DNA of 64,000 nucleotides from Craspedostauros australis. Lineage: Eukaryota > Bacillariophyta > Bacillariophyceae > Mastogloiales > Achnanthaceae. The position numbers and the translations under genes are program-made. Positions 23,225 to 33,958 of the stretch are shown here, in pieces. Position 1 is the stretch's first letter; each line of letters starts with the position of its first letter. The notes under the pieces are model-generated. The model did no database searches. It was given only the letters and a program-made list of their open reading frames with translations, and was not told the DNA's origin. The DNA lies in the NCBI GenBank assembly GCA_026770025.1, contig JAMXDE010000067.1:1-64000 (forward strand), given 5' to 3'.

Positions 23225-25819
23225 ATGATCCACACCAAGGCAGCCTTCGTTGTCTTTCTTCTTCTCGCCAACACGGCAAAAACCCACGCCGTGCTCCGCG
23301 GCAACAGGATTCCTGTGGATCCAACCGAGGAACTTCACATGATGATGATGAAGACCCGCATCCTCAAGGGCGCCGACGGTGACACCAACAAGCGCAACAA
23401 GAACAACCAAGTGCCACCCACTGAACACCCAACTGATCCAGAAACGACCCCGCCAACCGCGTCGCCGACCTCCCAGCCCACGCTCCTACCAACATCCAAA
23501 CCATCAGCTGCCCCAACCGTCTTCGATTCCACCATCTCCGTTGCCTGCAACCCGGATGGCGCTACCGATCTCACAATGGAAGAGAGAAGCGCCAAAACCA
23601 TCATTTGTAACTCTGCCAAGCCATCCTGCCGCGAAGCCATCACCGCCGTCAAGGAATCTGCAGAGTTGCAGAATTTCTTCGGATGTGCAGGAGACCTCGG
23701 TGAAGGAGCTGCTCGCAAGCTCTTCCACAAGTACGCAACAGACACTGTGCTCGCTGAGCAACTCACGATGATCGCCTCCACTAGCGCGACCCTCGTCACA
23801 GAACGTCCGGATGCCATGAAGGCAGCATGCGCGGCCATCGCTGCGATGCAATCGCCTGCCGTCGCAGACCCATGCTGCCAAGGATCGTCTGGGTGCACTT
23901 CGGTCACCGGTTCCGCCTCCAGCTCTCCTCCATTCATGACTGTTGCGATCACGGCATGCACCGGTGATAGCGCATGCAAGGATATGGGCCCTAATCCCCT
24001 CATCCTCGATTCCTCCTGCACTGGCGAGAGTGCATGCGAATTGATGAATGAGAACGAGATCAACCCGTCCATTACTGGAGTCACCTTCGTGGGTGAGATG
24101 GCATGCACCACCCCTCAATCTTGTGAGGGAGTGGGACGCCGTTCTCATGGTGATGTCACCATCCAGACCGGTGCATGCGTTGGATCAGAGGCATGCAATT
24201 CCGCTGGACGCCGCGTCGTGCAGAAGGCACCATCATATCGCTTCCGCAGCCATATCGACATTGGTGAGAATGCGTGCGTTGGCAGCAGTGCCTGCAAGGA
24301 TGCCCATTCAACCGTCAACCATGATACTGCTGGCAAGTCGGCAGGCAGTCTGACCATTGGTGCTGGTGGTTGCGCTGCCGATGGGTCATGCGAGAAGATG
24401 GGCTTCAGTGACAGGATGAGAACGGACATCATCGTCCCGCCTGGTGGATGCGGCAGTGTCGAAGGCTGCAAGGGATGCATGACGAAGACGGAGTGTAACT
24501 CCGACGAAGTCTACATCATCAGCGATGTCGACGGAGCCTGCCCTAAGGGAGGCAGCAGCTCTGGGGGCAATCCTACTGGTGACAAGGTGGATGAGTATTG
24601 CATTGGCAAGGACACCTTGCCCACAGACTGTCCAACCTTTTCTCCAACTCCTTTCCCAACACCTGTCACATCACCTCCCACATCAGCTCCGACATCACCT
24701 CCCACATCAACCCCAACATCACCTCCCACATCAGCCCCGACAGCTCCCACATCAGCCCCGACATCAGCTCCAACTCTCCCCCCGGCATCCCTCACTGTCG
24801 GATGTCTTGAGATACCGGGTGACGAAACATCATCGTTCAATTCCGTCACTGGCGATGTATTGTGCGAGGGTGCAACAGGCACATGCGCGGACTTCGTCTC
24901 CATGGTTGATGCTCTGGCTGATGAGAAGCACAACATGATCAGGAGCATCTTTGGATGCAATGATGCAGACCCTCCACAGCCCGTGACGTTGGAAGTGGCA
25001 CAGGAACGCTTTGATAAGATCAGGAACGACGAAAGTGTAACCAAGGCATTGTTGGTGATCGTGGAGGAGAACAGAAAGCTCTTCACCGGGAGCGGGACTG
25101 TGGTGACGAAGGCATGCAATGGTTTATGCTGCAGGGACAGTAATTCTTGCACCGTTCTCCCTGCTGATGGCGGTGTCATGACGGTGAGTTTAGGGTCATG
25201 TACCGGAACTAAAGCATGCAGATTCACACGTCCCAACGCAATCATACTTGACAGTTGCAAGGGAGAACGAGCTTGCCTTGAGTTGGGCAATTTCTCTCCA
25301 GATGAGCCAGCTGCTGGTGTCGAAGTCGGATTCAGGGTGATCGGACCAGGAGCTTGTGGTGGAGACTTCAGTTGCATCATAATGGGAGCAAATATGTTTG
25401 GAGATATACGAGTGGAAGAAGGAGCATGCAATACAAAGAATGCATGCAGTGACGTTGCGAACCGCAAAAACCAAGGGCCTGCAACCATGACACCGATCGT
25501 GGCAAGTGTCTTCATTGGAAAGAATGCGTGCAAAGGGGAGTCCGCTTGCGAGCTTGTGCATACCTCACAGACCAAATCTGCAGGAAGCTTGACCATCGAA
25601 GACGGTGCGTGCTCGGGCGAATCCACGTGCCAGCAGCTTGGCGAAAGTGATAGCGCAACCAATGACATCATCATCAGAGCAAACGTGTGCACGTCAGCTG
25701 CCACCTGTACAAGCTGCGCCAGAGGACCATTGTGCGCGTCAGAGACAGAAACGTACGTCATCGACGACGCAGCCACAGACTGCTCTGGTCCATTCCAATC
25801 TGCCTGTGAAGTTGTCTAA
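23225..25819 (+). CDS. Secreted Cys-rich repeat protein with PT-rich linkers (gene 1)
   Basis: 864 residues, no intron needed. Residues 1-22 form a signal peptide (MIHTKAAFVVFLLLANTAKT), followed by a conserved pro-region with LRGNR and RILK. A first Pro/Thr linker lies at about residues 62-100. Module 1 (about 100-460) has a helical part with several Cys, then about six repeats of the form C-x-G/A-x-x-A-C, such as CTGDSACKDMG and CVGSSACKDAH, each preceded by a hydrophobic VTIQTGA-like strand. A PTSAPT/PTSPPT linker covers about 472-522. Module 2 (about 525-864) has the same plan with different sequence. The spacing suggests a disulfide-rich beta-solenoid (inference). PT linkers and such Cys repeats are frequent in diatom extracellular proteins, so a wall or surface role is plausible but not shown. 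The start is chosen because the leader and first 20 residues match gene 2. Paralogue: gene 2 at 54110-56923. Confidence 0.9.
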   Translation: MIHTKAAFVVFLLLANTAKTHAVLRGNRIPVDPTEELHMMMMKTRILKGADGDTNKRNKNNQVPPTEHPTDPETTPPTASPTSQPTLLPTSKPSAAPTVFDSTISVACNPDGATDLTMEERSAKTIICNSAKPSCREAITAVKESAELQNFFGCAGDLGEGAARKLFHKYATDTVLAEQLTMIASTSATLVTERPDAMKAACAAIAAMQSPAVADPCCQGSSGCTSVTGSASSSPPFMTVAITACTGDSACKDMGPNPLILDSSCTGESACELMNENEINPSITGVTFVGEMACTTPQSCEGVGRRSHGDVTIQTGACVGSEACNSAGRRVVQKAPSYRFRSHIDIGENACVGSSACKDAHSTVNHDTAGKSAGSLTIGAGGCAADGSCEKMGFSDRMRTDIIVPPGGCGSVEGCKGCMTKTECNSDEVYIISDVDGACPKGGSSSGGNPTGDKVDEYCIGKDTLPTDCPTFSPTPFPTPVTSPPTSAPTSPPTSTPTSPPTSAPTAPTSAPTSAPTLPPASLTVGCLEIPGDETSSFNSVTGDVLCEGATGTCADFVSMVDALADEKHNMIRSIFGCNDADPPQPVTLEVAQERFDKIRNDESVTKALLVIVEENRKLFTGSGTVVTKACNGLCCRDSNSCTVLPADGGVMTVSLGSCTGTKACRFTRPNAIILDSCKGERACLELGNFSPDEPAAGVEVGFRVIGPGACGGDFSCIIMGANMFGDIRVEEGACNTKNACSDVANRKNQGPATMTPIVASVFIGKNACKGESACELVHTSQTKSAGSLTIEDGACSGESTCQQLGESDSATNDIIIRANVCTSAATCTSCARGPLCASETETYVIDDAATDCSGPFQSACEVV

Positions 25820-26440
25820 GAGCCACCCGGGCGAGTCGACCTGCACTTTGAAATGAACCTCCTCACTTTGTTCCTGGGATTTCCAAACTAAGAACATATT
25901 CGTAATCCTCGTAGATCTAAAACATATGCTGATCCATTACAGTTCTACGGTTGGTCCTATTTTAAGTTTTATGGGCCGATGGATGTGCATATTTTTTATC
26001 TCTTTCGGGTTTCAGCGGTTCGAGTCCGACTACATCGATTAAGTTTAACGCGTTACTGTTCTTTGTTTCAGCGAGTTTGTTCCCATTTTGAATTGCTTAC
26101 TACTCCGCTCGGACAAGTTTGCTGTGGGACATGAGTTGGGACTGTCATTAACGGTAAAGGGTTAAGTTGGAAGCTGCGGTAAACCCTGCTACTGTTATTC
26201 CCAATACTCCTTCCCGAGTGCTGCACGCTTGCAACCACGTCATCAACAGACTCTTTTTTAGAGAGTTATCGCTGGTAACTTGAAGCCATCCCCTGAAACT
26301 GTCGATGTGACGCGATTTGGGACGCCTCCCCCCAAGGTTCGCTGTGACATTGAATCTTGGAAGGACTGAAGTAAATCAAAGTGATCGTACGATGACGTCA
26401 TCAAAGTTGTCTAGCCTTATCCATGTTTTCGAGTAGCCTG
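25820..26440. other. 3' flank of gene 1 (part repeated at 59456-59650)
   Basis: From the stop codon to about 25990 the sequence (TAAGAGCC..., GAGTCGACCTGCACTTTGAA..., CATATTCGTAATCC, TTTTAAGTTTTATGG) recurs in diverged form at 59456-59650. The rest, to 26440, has no gene I can support. Some of it may be the left end of the Harbinger-like element, but I could not place a terminal repeat. Confidence 0.6.
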
Positions 26441-26601
26441 CCTTGGCGCGAGATTCTCACAAGAGGAAGTTCGTTCCTCTCCACTTGTCCTTTCCGTTTA
26501 CAACGAACAAAACACAATGTTCAACTCTTCCACCTGCATGTTCGTGCTTGTTCGTATCTTTGCCTCCTCTTCCGTTTCAGTGTCTCTGCCATGTTGATCA
26601 T

Positions 26602-27400
26602 ATGCACCACTTGCCTCGCATGTGTTCTCACAATGGACTTCTCCGAAAGATGTCTCAACGCGTGTGGAATTGCTTGCCCAAGCGCGAAGCCTGCGCAGAG
26701 GCAAGGGCCAGATTCGTACGTGCCGCTACATGGCTAGCTCAGCTTCCAATAGATGATCTTGACGATGACGACATGGAGGATCTCCTTCTGCACTTCCGCG
26801 ATGTGCTTGCCCTTGATGTGCACACGCTACGACTACAGCATCAATACCTTCTTCCACTGGATCCTCCCCGGATTCATAGCAATCGCGGTGTCACAATTCG
26901 TCAGCTGTCAGAGAGGGATGCTCTGAAACACTTCCAGTTTCGGAAGGACCACCTGCGTCGAATCCTCGTCGCGCTTTGGCCAAAATTCAATGCTGTGTCT
27001 GGTGAGGCCGATCTCAGATCTATACAGGTGAAGAATTGCTTGGCTGTGTCCTTCGAGGTTGGTGTTTTGATCATGCTGTATCGATTGGCTCATCGAGATC
27101 GATTGATTGACATGGAGGATCGCTTTGATATGGATATCAACAGGCTTTCTTGTATTTGTTCCACCTTCTTTCTTTACTTCTATGAAATCGCGGCACCATA
27201 CCTGAGTGACATTGGGCTGTTCTACCCTCACTTTCAGCAGTACACTGACAATGTCTGCATGCTCACAAACCAATTGGTCAACAATGTCATCGGCTTCGTC
27301 GACGGGACGTTCTCTGCAACGTGCCGACCAACTTACAACCAAGAATTGGCGTATTCTGGGCACAAGCATCTGCATGGAGTGAAGTTCCAAGGGATTGTTG
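26602..27400 (+). pseudogene. PIF/Harbinger-like transposase, N-terminal part
   Basis: Encodes the first half of a DDE_Tnp_4-type transposase: an acidic DDDDMEDLLLHF segment, a helix-turn-helix-like region with FRKDHLRRILVALWP, then the first catalytic Asp in VIGFVDGTF and the family signature YSGHKHLHGVKFQGI. The open frame reaches further up but the first ATG codons are 26602, 26620 and 26650; I cannot choose among them. The gene is cut just after VGA by the Copia element C, and similarity resumes at 34586. As a plain DNA transposon gene it is dead three times over: it is split, and in the second part the second catalytic Asp is His and an in-frame stop is present. Confidence 0.85.
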
Positions 27401-27405
27401 GTGCA

Positions 27406-28027
27406 TATTAGCGCACGCTAAATCTCTAACAATAGCGACACCCGTCGACCAATCAGAAATCTTCACTTTTCTTACTTTTTCCGTTCCGAACGGAAATTTT
27501 GGTCGAAAATCCGTTGTGTCAGATTTGTGTCGCATTTCGCGTCGCAAGAATCGTTTTCCCTCAATCACAGATCCAAAAATGTCGTGGAAATAGATTTCTT
27601 GCCAAGATGAGCCAATCTGCCCAATCAGGACAGACTTGGATCTTGGGTGTGACACGTGCGAATCTTGCCCTGACCTTCTCAAGTGAATACGATCAATCGT
27701 GTGATCGTACTACTAGCAACATCGTGAGAAAACGTAATTTACAACACGGGCTATCGCGGCGTTTTGTTCATTGACTTTTGCACCTCATCTTCATGCAGTA
27801 ACACGCACATTTGTCGTGTTGTCTCCGTGTTATTTTTACTTGCAATTGCATGAGATCATGTCATGCCTCTCTCATGCTCACAGTTCTCAAGAATCCATCT
27901 TGTGAGCTTGCCCGCATTCATACTACCATACGAATAATACTCAATAACAACACTCATCCTCACCCCAACAACGATCTGATCACTCTACGTTTCGGTGCGA
28001 AATCCCATCCCTGATTTCGTTCTAACA
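27406..28027 (+). repeat. 5' LTR of Copia C
   Basis: 622 bp, starting TATTAGCGCACGC (TA rather than the usual TG) and ending TTCGTTCTAACA. The next bases, GATTAACAGTCGC, are the probable primer-binding region. Confidence 0.93.
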
Positions 28028-28348
28028 GATTAACAGTCGCAAGCTTTCACCTACTGAATTGATTGCGTGACAATCCATCCATCCTTCATCCCTCGTCCAT
28101 CCCACGAGCGATCCCTTCACCTTCCATCACGTGACGACGTGATTTCGGCTTCCCTTCGGCTTTCTCACATCCGCAGAACGCCCTCCTTTCGGTTCCCCTG
28201 CTGAGTTCGGGTCTTCCCACTCAGCCATCCAAGACTTCCTGCAGCACCCTCCCGCACCAGAAGACGATTCAGTCAGTGCACTCCAGCCTCGGCTACCCTT
28301 CAGCCTCCAGCATCCGCATCCACTCTCTCCATCCATCCATCGCCAATC

Positions 28349-31300
28349 ATGTCGACTCCTGAGATGGACCTCGCCACCCTGGATCACATCCTCGGTGTCA
28401 TTGGCATTCCTTTGGACTCCACTCCTCGCGATATCATCGCCCATGCGGACATTGTCAGCCCTCTTGACCTTGTCTCGCTCACCGAAGATGATCTTCGCAG
28501 CTTCCAACTTTGCGATGATACCGAAGATGACGAAACCATCGTCGCCGTACTCGGAGTGAACCACATCCGCAAGATCCTCAACCTTGGCAAGTGGTATCTC
28601 ACCCAAGCCATCCTCGACGACAACACCTGGAACGATCTCGATCGTACCTCGTTCATGGCGTTCACAGCCGAGCAGAACAACCCTTCCCTTCCGTCTTCGC
28701 ACTCGCACTCGACTGCAAGCTCTCCCATTCCGTCTCCGATGGGCATGGGCCACCACACCACCACTCCAGCATCCGCATTCCGTCCGGTGCCTGAAGAACC
28801 TCCGCATGTGAACTTCGCATTCGATCCTTCGGCTTCGGTGCCTGATCCTGCCTTCCCGCAACCACCTGTGACTCCATCTATGGCACCCTCTTCCAACTTC
28901 CAAGGTGTCCATGCCATGGAGCTACCGGCTGACTACGTCAAGGAGTTCAGCAAGGCAACCAAGCGAGAGAGCCTGTCGCTCCCAACACTGAAGGACGACA
29001 AGTACTTCCTCACCTTCATGCGGACCTTCGAGACTCTTTCCTTCTCCCATGGACTCAACCACCATCTCGACATGGACTTCATGCCAGCACCCAAGGACGA
29101 GGCCTTCTTTGCGAGCCAGAATCGCTACCTCTTCGCCGTGCTCACTGAGCATGTCAAGACTTCCAAGAGTCGGCGCATCATCCGTGCCTACAAGAAGTCC
29201 TGCGATGGCCGTGCGGCCTACGCCGACCTCGTTGACAGCTACACCAGTGGCGTCGTCGGCGAGACTCTGTCCATCAAATACAGAGACACCATCGTCGCCT
29301 TCCGTCTGGACCAGACTTGGACCAAGACCCGCGAGCAATTCCTCGATGCCTGGGAAACCAAGCTCGATGACATCGAAGAGCTCGATGATGCATGTGTCGA
29401 TGAGGCGGTCAAGCAGCAATGGTTGCGCACCGCCATCGGTCCCGATGTCGACTTGACTCGGGCCTACACCAACGTGAAGTCCAACTCCCGCCAACGTCAC
29501 AAGCAATCTCGCGGCTTCATCAAGGTTGGTGTCTCCTTCGAAGACCTCCTCGAGTTCGTTCGAGATGAGGCACAATCCCTCGACGCCAACCAGCCTCGCA
29601 CCACATCTTGGCGCAAGGTCAACAATGCCAAGACCGGCGGCTCTGCTGGCAAAGGCAATGGCAAGGACTACGCCAAGGACGACCGTCGTTCCATCCCCAA
29701 TGATGAATGGCGTGAGATGTCCAAGGACCAACGCAAGGCGTTCCTCGAAGCAAAGGGAAAGTGGCGCAAGAACAAGGGCAAGGGCAAGGCTGACTCCCAC
29801 CGAGCTGCCAACAACGCTGCCACATCTTCGGGCACCACCGACACTCCTTCCGCAACTCCATCCGCTGGTAACACGGACTCTTCCAAGACCGGTGACCAGT
29901 CCACTGCCATTGATCGCCTTCTCGCACAGACCAAGTCCACCTCTTCGTCTGACGATACTCCTCAACTGGTCTACAAGGGCCAGACCTGGCGCCTTGCCAA
30001 CTCCACGGTGGTCCGGTACAGCTTCAACAAGCTTGTCAAGGACCACTCTGGCTCTCTCGTCGACAGCGGTGCCAATGGTGGCCTGGCCGGCGATGACGTC
30101 CTCGTTCTCTGCAAGACAGGACACACCGCCGACGTCAGTGGCATTGGTGACTCTGCCATCGCCAACCTCGACATCGGTACGGTTGCTGGTCTCATCCAGA
30201 CCACCGAAGGGCCCATCATTGGTAAATTCCACCAATATGCGCTCTACGGAAAGGGCAAGACCATCCATTCATCCAACCAGCTTGGTGCCTTCGGAATGGA
30301 TGTCAACGAACGCCCACGGAATCTCCCTGGAGGTCGCCAGACCATCATCACACCAGGAGGCCACATCATCCCACTGGCTGTCCGGCAAGGCCTGTCCTAC
30401 ATGGACATGGCCAAGCCCACCCGCTCCGAACTCGACAAGTATCCACATGTCGACTTCACCGCGGACGACGAATGGGACCCTTCTTCCCTCGACCAGGAGA
30501 TGAACCTCGACGACGTCGACGATGATGACGCCGCAGCACTCCAGCGCCGCGAGAACAACTCTACCGTTCTCACGGCCTACACTGGTGCTCGCCAAGCCGA
30601 CATCGCTGACAACCCGGGCAGCATCATTGCCACCCGCAAGCCTGCCGACTACGAGGCTCTCTGGCCCCACTTCGGCTGGATACCAGCTCGTCGCGTTCGC
30701 GGCACTCTTCAGTGCACCTCCCAGTGGTACCGTACCGCCGAGCGCTTCTCTATGCGCAAGTATTTCAAGTCTCGGTTCCCAGCGGCCAACGTCGACCGTC
30801 TCCATGAGACGGTTGCGATGGATACGCTCTTCTCCGATACCCCTGCTCACGACGACGGGGTTCCCGGCCATGGCGGCTGCACCATGCTTCAGGTGTACGT
30901 CGCCCTCGACTCTCGGTTCACGGCCGGCTTTCCCATGCCATCCGAGAGCCGCATCTCCGACACTCTCCGTGATTTCATCCGTCGCCATGGGGCTCCTGAT
31001 CTACTGATGTCTGATAACGCCAAGGCGCAGATCGGTAACAAGGTCATGGAGATCCTACGACAATATCACATCAAGGACCACCAGAGTGAGCCGGAACATC
31101 AGCATCAGAACGGCGCGGAACGCCGGATCCAGGATATCAAACGCACAACCAACGGTGTGATGGATCGCACGGGTACTCCCGACCGCTTCTGGCTGATCTG
31201 CACGCTCTATGTGGTTGATCTCTTCAACCACATCGCGCAGGTCACCGTTGGCTCCATCACCCCCCTTCAAGCCGCCTTCGGACAGCGACCGGACATCTCC

Positions 31301-33934
31301 AAGTTCCTGTCGTACCGTTGGTGGCAACCTGTCTACTACCGGGTTGACAACCCCACCTTCCCCAGCCAGTCCAAGGAGCGCAGTGGACGCTGGGCCGGTC
31401 CCTGCCTGCACAAAGGCGATGATCTTACCTTCTGGGTCCTCGACGACGAGACCCAACGACTTCTTCCTCGGTCTGCCATCCGACCTGCCGACGACTCTGC
31501 CACCCGCAATCTTCGTGCGGACTTCCCCTTCCCCATTGTTGGGGAGGACGATGGCTCTGATGCCATGAATGTGGCGAATGGGGAGCCAGCCGACGACATC
31601 TCCGTCCCTCCTGACTCCGACCCCATCGTACACTCCCTCGCCGATTCCATCCTGGCTGACCGCCGCGGCACAGACCCTGAAACAGTGGGGAATGCCAAGG
31701 TCCACATCCCGAAGTTCTCTCCCGAGGATCTCGTTGGGATGACCTTCATCCACGAGAAGGATGGTCAGCAAGTCAGAGCGGAGGTGGTGCAAAAGGTCAA
31801 TGACCTTGATGCAACCAACCACCAACGTATCAAGATGCTACTCGCACTGGCCGATGGGGAGACGCATGACCTCATCTCCTACGTTGAGCTCGCTGACATC
31901 ATCGAACGGCAACAGGAGCACAACGACGACCCCGACGCCAAGTGGGAGTTCGACTCCATCATCGGACACGAGGGTCCCCTCTCATCTTCCTCTCCCTCCT
32001 ACAAGGGATCCAGTTTCAACGTCATCGTGAAATGGGGAGACGGCTCCACCTCCACCGAACCACTCTCCATCATGATTCAGGATGATCCCGTCTCTTGCGC
32101 TGCCTACGGCCGCCGCCACGAGCTGCTCGACGAGCCTGGCTGGAAGTGCCTCAAGCGCCTCGCCATCCGCACCAATCGTCTCGAGCGCCAGGTCAACAAA
32201 TCGAAGACCTTCAACCACGCTCCTACCTTCCAGTTCGGCGTCCAAGTCCCCCGCAACCACAAAGAAGCGATGCGACTCGACGACAAGAACGGCAACTCCC
32301 TTTGGGCCGATGCCGAGAAGAAGGAAATGGACCAACTCTTCGGGTACCATACCTTCAAGTCTCTTGGCAAAGGCGCCCCAGTCCCCTCCGGCTTCCAGAA
32401 GATCCGCCTCCAATGGGTCTACGCTGTGAAGCATGACCTCCGCCACAAGGCACGCTGCGTCGCTGGTGGTCATCTCACCGACCCCTGCAAGGATGCATCC
32501 TACGCAGGTGTGGTCAGTCTTCGCTCTCTCCGCCTCTCCCTCCTCGCCGGCGAACTCAACGGCATCCCAACGTGGGTTGGAGACATCGGCAATGCGTATC
32601 TTGAGGCCTTCACTCAAGAACGCATCTGCTTCATCGCTGGTGACGAATTCGGTGACTTCGCTGGTCATACCATGCAGATAGTCAAGGTACTCTACGGCCT
32701 GCGCACATCGGGCGCCCGATTCCATGAGGCTCTCGCCGACACCCTTCGCGACATGGGTTTCCTCCAATGCCGCTCCGATCCCGACGTCTGGATGCATGAC
32801 GCCAACTCCCATTGGGAGTACGTCTGCGTCTACGTCGATGATCTCACCGCGACGATGGCCGACCCCAAGGCCTTCTTCGACATCCTCTCTTCGAAGTACG
32901 GGTACCAACTCAAGGGAGTTGGTCCTATCAAGTACCACCTCGGTGCTGACTTCGGCCGTGATCCCGACGGCACTCTCAAGCTCTCCCCGCAATCCTACAT
33001 CAAGCGGATGATGGAGAACTACGAACGCATGTTCGGCGAGCTTCCCCGCAAGATCAGCTGCCCCCTCGACAAGGCCGACAGTCCGGAGCTCGACACCTCT
33101 TCCGAACTTAGCGAAACCGACAAACGCAAGTTCATGTCGCTCATCGGTGCACTCCAGTGGTGTATCTCCCTCGGACGGTTTGACATCTCTGTCGCCGTCA
33201 TGACGCTGGCACGCTTCCGCTCAGCTCCCCGCCAAGGTCATCTGGATCGCGCAAAGCGCATCTACGGATATCTTCGCAAGCATCCTGATGCTGCCATCCG
33301 CTTCCGCACCTGCGTCCCCCGCTTCGATCTTCACTACGAAGTTCCCAACCATGACTGGATCTACTCCGTCTACGGGAAGACCTCCGAGGAGATTCCAGAC
33401 GACATCCCCGAGCCGAAAGGCAAACCTGTCCGAACCACCACGTTCGTCGACGCCAACCTTCTCCACTGCCAAGTCACTGGCAGATCCGCTACCGGTGCTC
33501 TCCATCTGGTCAACCAGACCCCCATCGAATGGTTCTCCAAGCGTCAAGGCACGGTTGAGACCGCCACCTACGGGTCCGAGTTCGTCGCTGCCCGTCAAGC
33601 TACGGAGCAGATCATCTCCCTCCGTCTTGCCCTTCGTGAAATGGGCATTCCGATCGACGGCCCCAGCTGGATGCTGGGTGACAATCAGTCCGTCATCACC
33701 TCCTCCACGGTCCCCAAGAGCATGCTCTCCAAGCGCCACAACGCACTGGCCTACCATCGCGTCCGGTCCGCTGTCGCCGCTGGCATCCTCTACTTCATCA
33801 AGATCCCCGGCACGCAGAACGTCGCCGACGTGATGACGAAGTTCCTTCCATGGGCTGTCTTCTGGCCTCTCGTGAAGCCCATCCTCTTCTGGAAAGGACA
33901 CACCGAGTCCTCTTCCCCGACCTACAAGACCTGA
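28349..33934 (+). CDS. Copia C gag-pol polyprotein (virus-like element)
   Basis: 1861 codons in one frame. Parts in order with rough residue positions: gag (about 1-500) with a UBN2-like capsid region and a basic tail rich in Gly and Lys but no visible CCHC knuckle; protease with VDSGANGG near 571; integrase core, with acidic residues near 823, 888 and 924 in a DD35E arrangement; an integrase-to-RT linker; reverse transcriptase with VYVDDLT near 1493; RNase H from about 1695 to the end, with VADVMTKFLP at the C terminus. The Copia order (integrase before reverse transcriptase) is clear. Looks whole. Confidence 0.95.
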   Translation: MSTPEMDLATLDHILGVIGIPLDSTPRDIIAHADIVSPLDLVSLTEDDLRSFQLCDDTEDDETIVAVLGVNHIRKILNLGKWYLTQAILDDNTWNDLDRTSFMAFTAEQNNPSLPSSHSHSTASSPIPSPMGMGHHTTTPASAFRPVPEEPPHVNFAFDPSASVPDPAFPQPPVTPSMAPSSNFQGVHAMELPADYVKEFSKATKRESLSLPTLKDDKYFLTFMRTFETLSFSHGLNHHLDMDFMPAPKDEAFFASQNRYLFAVLTEHVKTSKSRRIIRAYKKSCDGRAAYADLVDSYTSGVVGETLSIKYRDTIVAFRLDQTWTKTREQFLDAWETKLDDIEELDDACVDEAVKQQWLRTAIGPDVDLTRAYTNVKSNSRQRHKQSRGFIKVGVSFEDLLEFVRDEAQSLDANQPRTTSWRKVNNAKTGGSAGKGNGKDYAKDDRRSIPNDEWREMSKDQRKAFLEAKGKWRKNKGKGKADSHRAANNAATSSGTTDTPSATPSAGNTDSSKTGDQSTAIDRLLAQTKSTSSSDDTPQLVYKGQTWRLANSTVVRYSFNKLVKDHSGSLVDSGANGGLAGDDVLVLCKTGHTADVSGIGDSAIANLDIGTVAGLIQTTEGPIIGKFHQYALYGKGKTIHSSNQLGAFGMDVNERPRNLPGGRQTIITPGGHIIPLAVRQGLSYMDMAKPTRSELDKYPHVDFTADDEWDPSSLDQEMNLDDVDDDDAAALQRRENNSTVLTAYTGARQADIADNPGSIIATRKPADYEALWPHFGWIPARRVRGTLQCTSQWYRTAERFSMRKYFKSRFPAANVDRLHETVAMDTLFSDTPAHDDGVPGHGGCTMLQVYVALDSRFTAGFPMPSESRISDTLRDFIRRHGAPDLLMSDNAKAQIGNKVMEILRQYHIKDHQSEPEHQHQNGAERRIQDIKRTTNGVMDRTGTPDRFWLICTLYVVDLFNHIAQVTVGSITPLQAAFGQRPDISKFLSYRWWQPVYYRVDNPTFPSQSKERSGRWAGPCLHKGDDLTFWVLDDETQRLLPRSAIRPADDSATRNLRADFPFPIVGEDDGSDAMNVANGEPADDISVPPDSDPIVHSLADSILADRRGTDPETVGNAKVHIPKFSPEDLVGMTFIHEKDGQQVRAEVVQKVNDLDATNHQRIKMLLALADGETHDLISYVELADIIERQQEHNDDPDAKWEFDSIIGHEGPLSSSSPSYKGSSFNVIVKWGDGSTSTEPLSIMIQDDPVSCAAYGRRHELLDEPGWKCLKRLAIRTNRLERQVNKSKTFNHAPTFQFGVQVPRNHKEAMRLDDKNGNSLWADAEKKEMDQLFGYHTFKSLGKGAPVPSGFQKIRLQWVYAVKHDLRHKARCVAGGHLTDPCKDASYAGVVSLRSLRLSLLAGELNGIPTWVGDIGNAYLEAFTQERICFIAGDEFGDFAGHTMQIVKVLYGLRTSGARFHEALADTLRDMGFLQCRSDPDVWMHDANSHWEYVCVYVDDLTATMADPKAFFDILSSKYGYQLKGVGPIKYHLGADFGRDPDGTLKLSPQSYIKRMMENYERMFGELPRKISCPLDKADSPELDTSSELSETDKRKFMSLIGALQWCISLGRFDISVAVMTLARFRSAPRQGHLDRAKRIYGYLRKHPDAAIRFRTCVPRFDLHYEVPNHDWIYSVYGKTSEEIPDDIPEPKGKPVRTTTFVDANLLHCQVTGRSATGALHLVNQTPIEWFSKRQGTVETATYGSEFVAARQATEQIISLRLALREMGIPIDGPSWMLGDNQSVITSSTVPKSMLSKRHNALAYHRVRSAVAAGILYFIKIPGTQNVADVMTKFLPWAVFWPLVKPILFWKGHTESSSPTYKT

Positions 33935-33958
33935 ATGTCCGGGACACGCTTTGGGGAG

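Noticed and set aside
24511-25776. 421-codon open frame antisense to gene 1, and similar long antisense frames opposite gene 2 and the Copia genes
   Set aside because: They mirror the codon bias of the real genes, lack domains, and the sense strand has signal peptide, repeats and a paralogue. Shadow frames.
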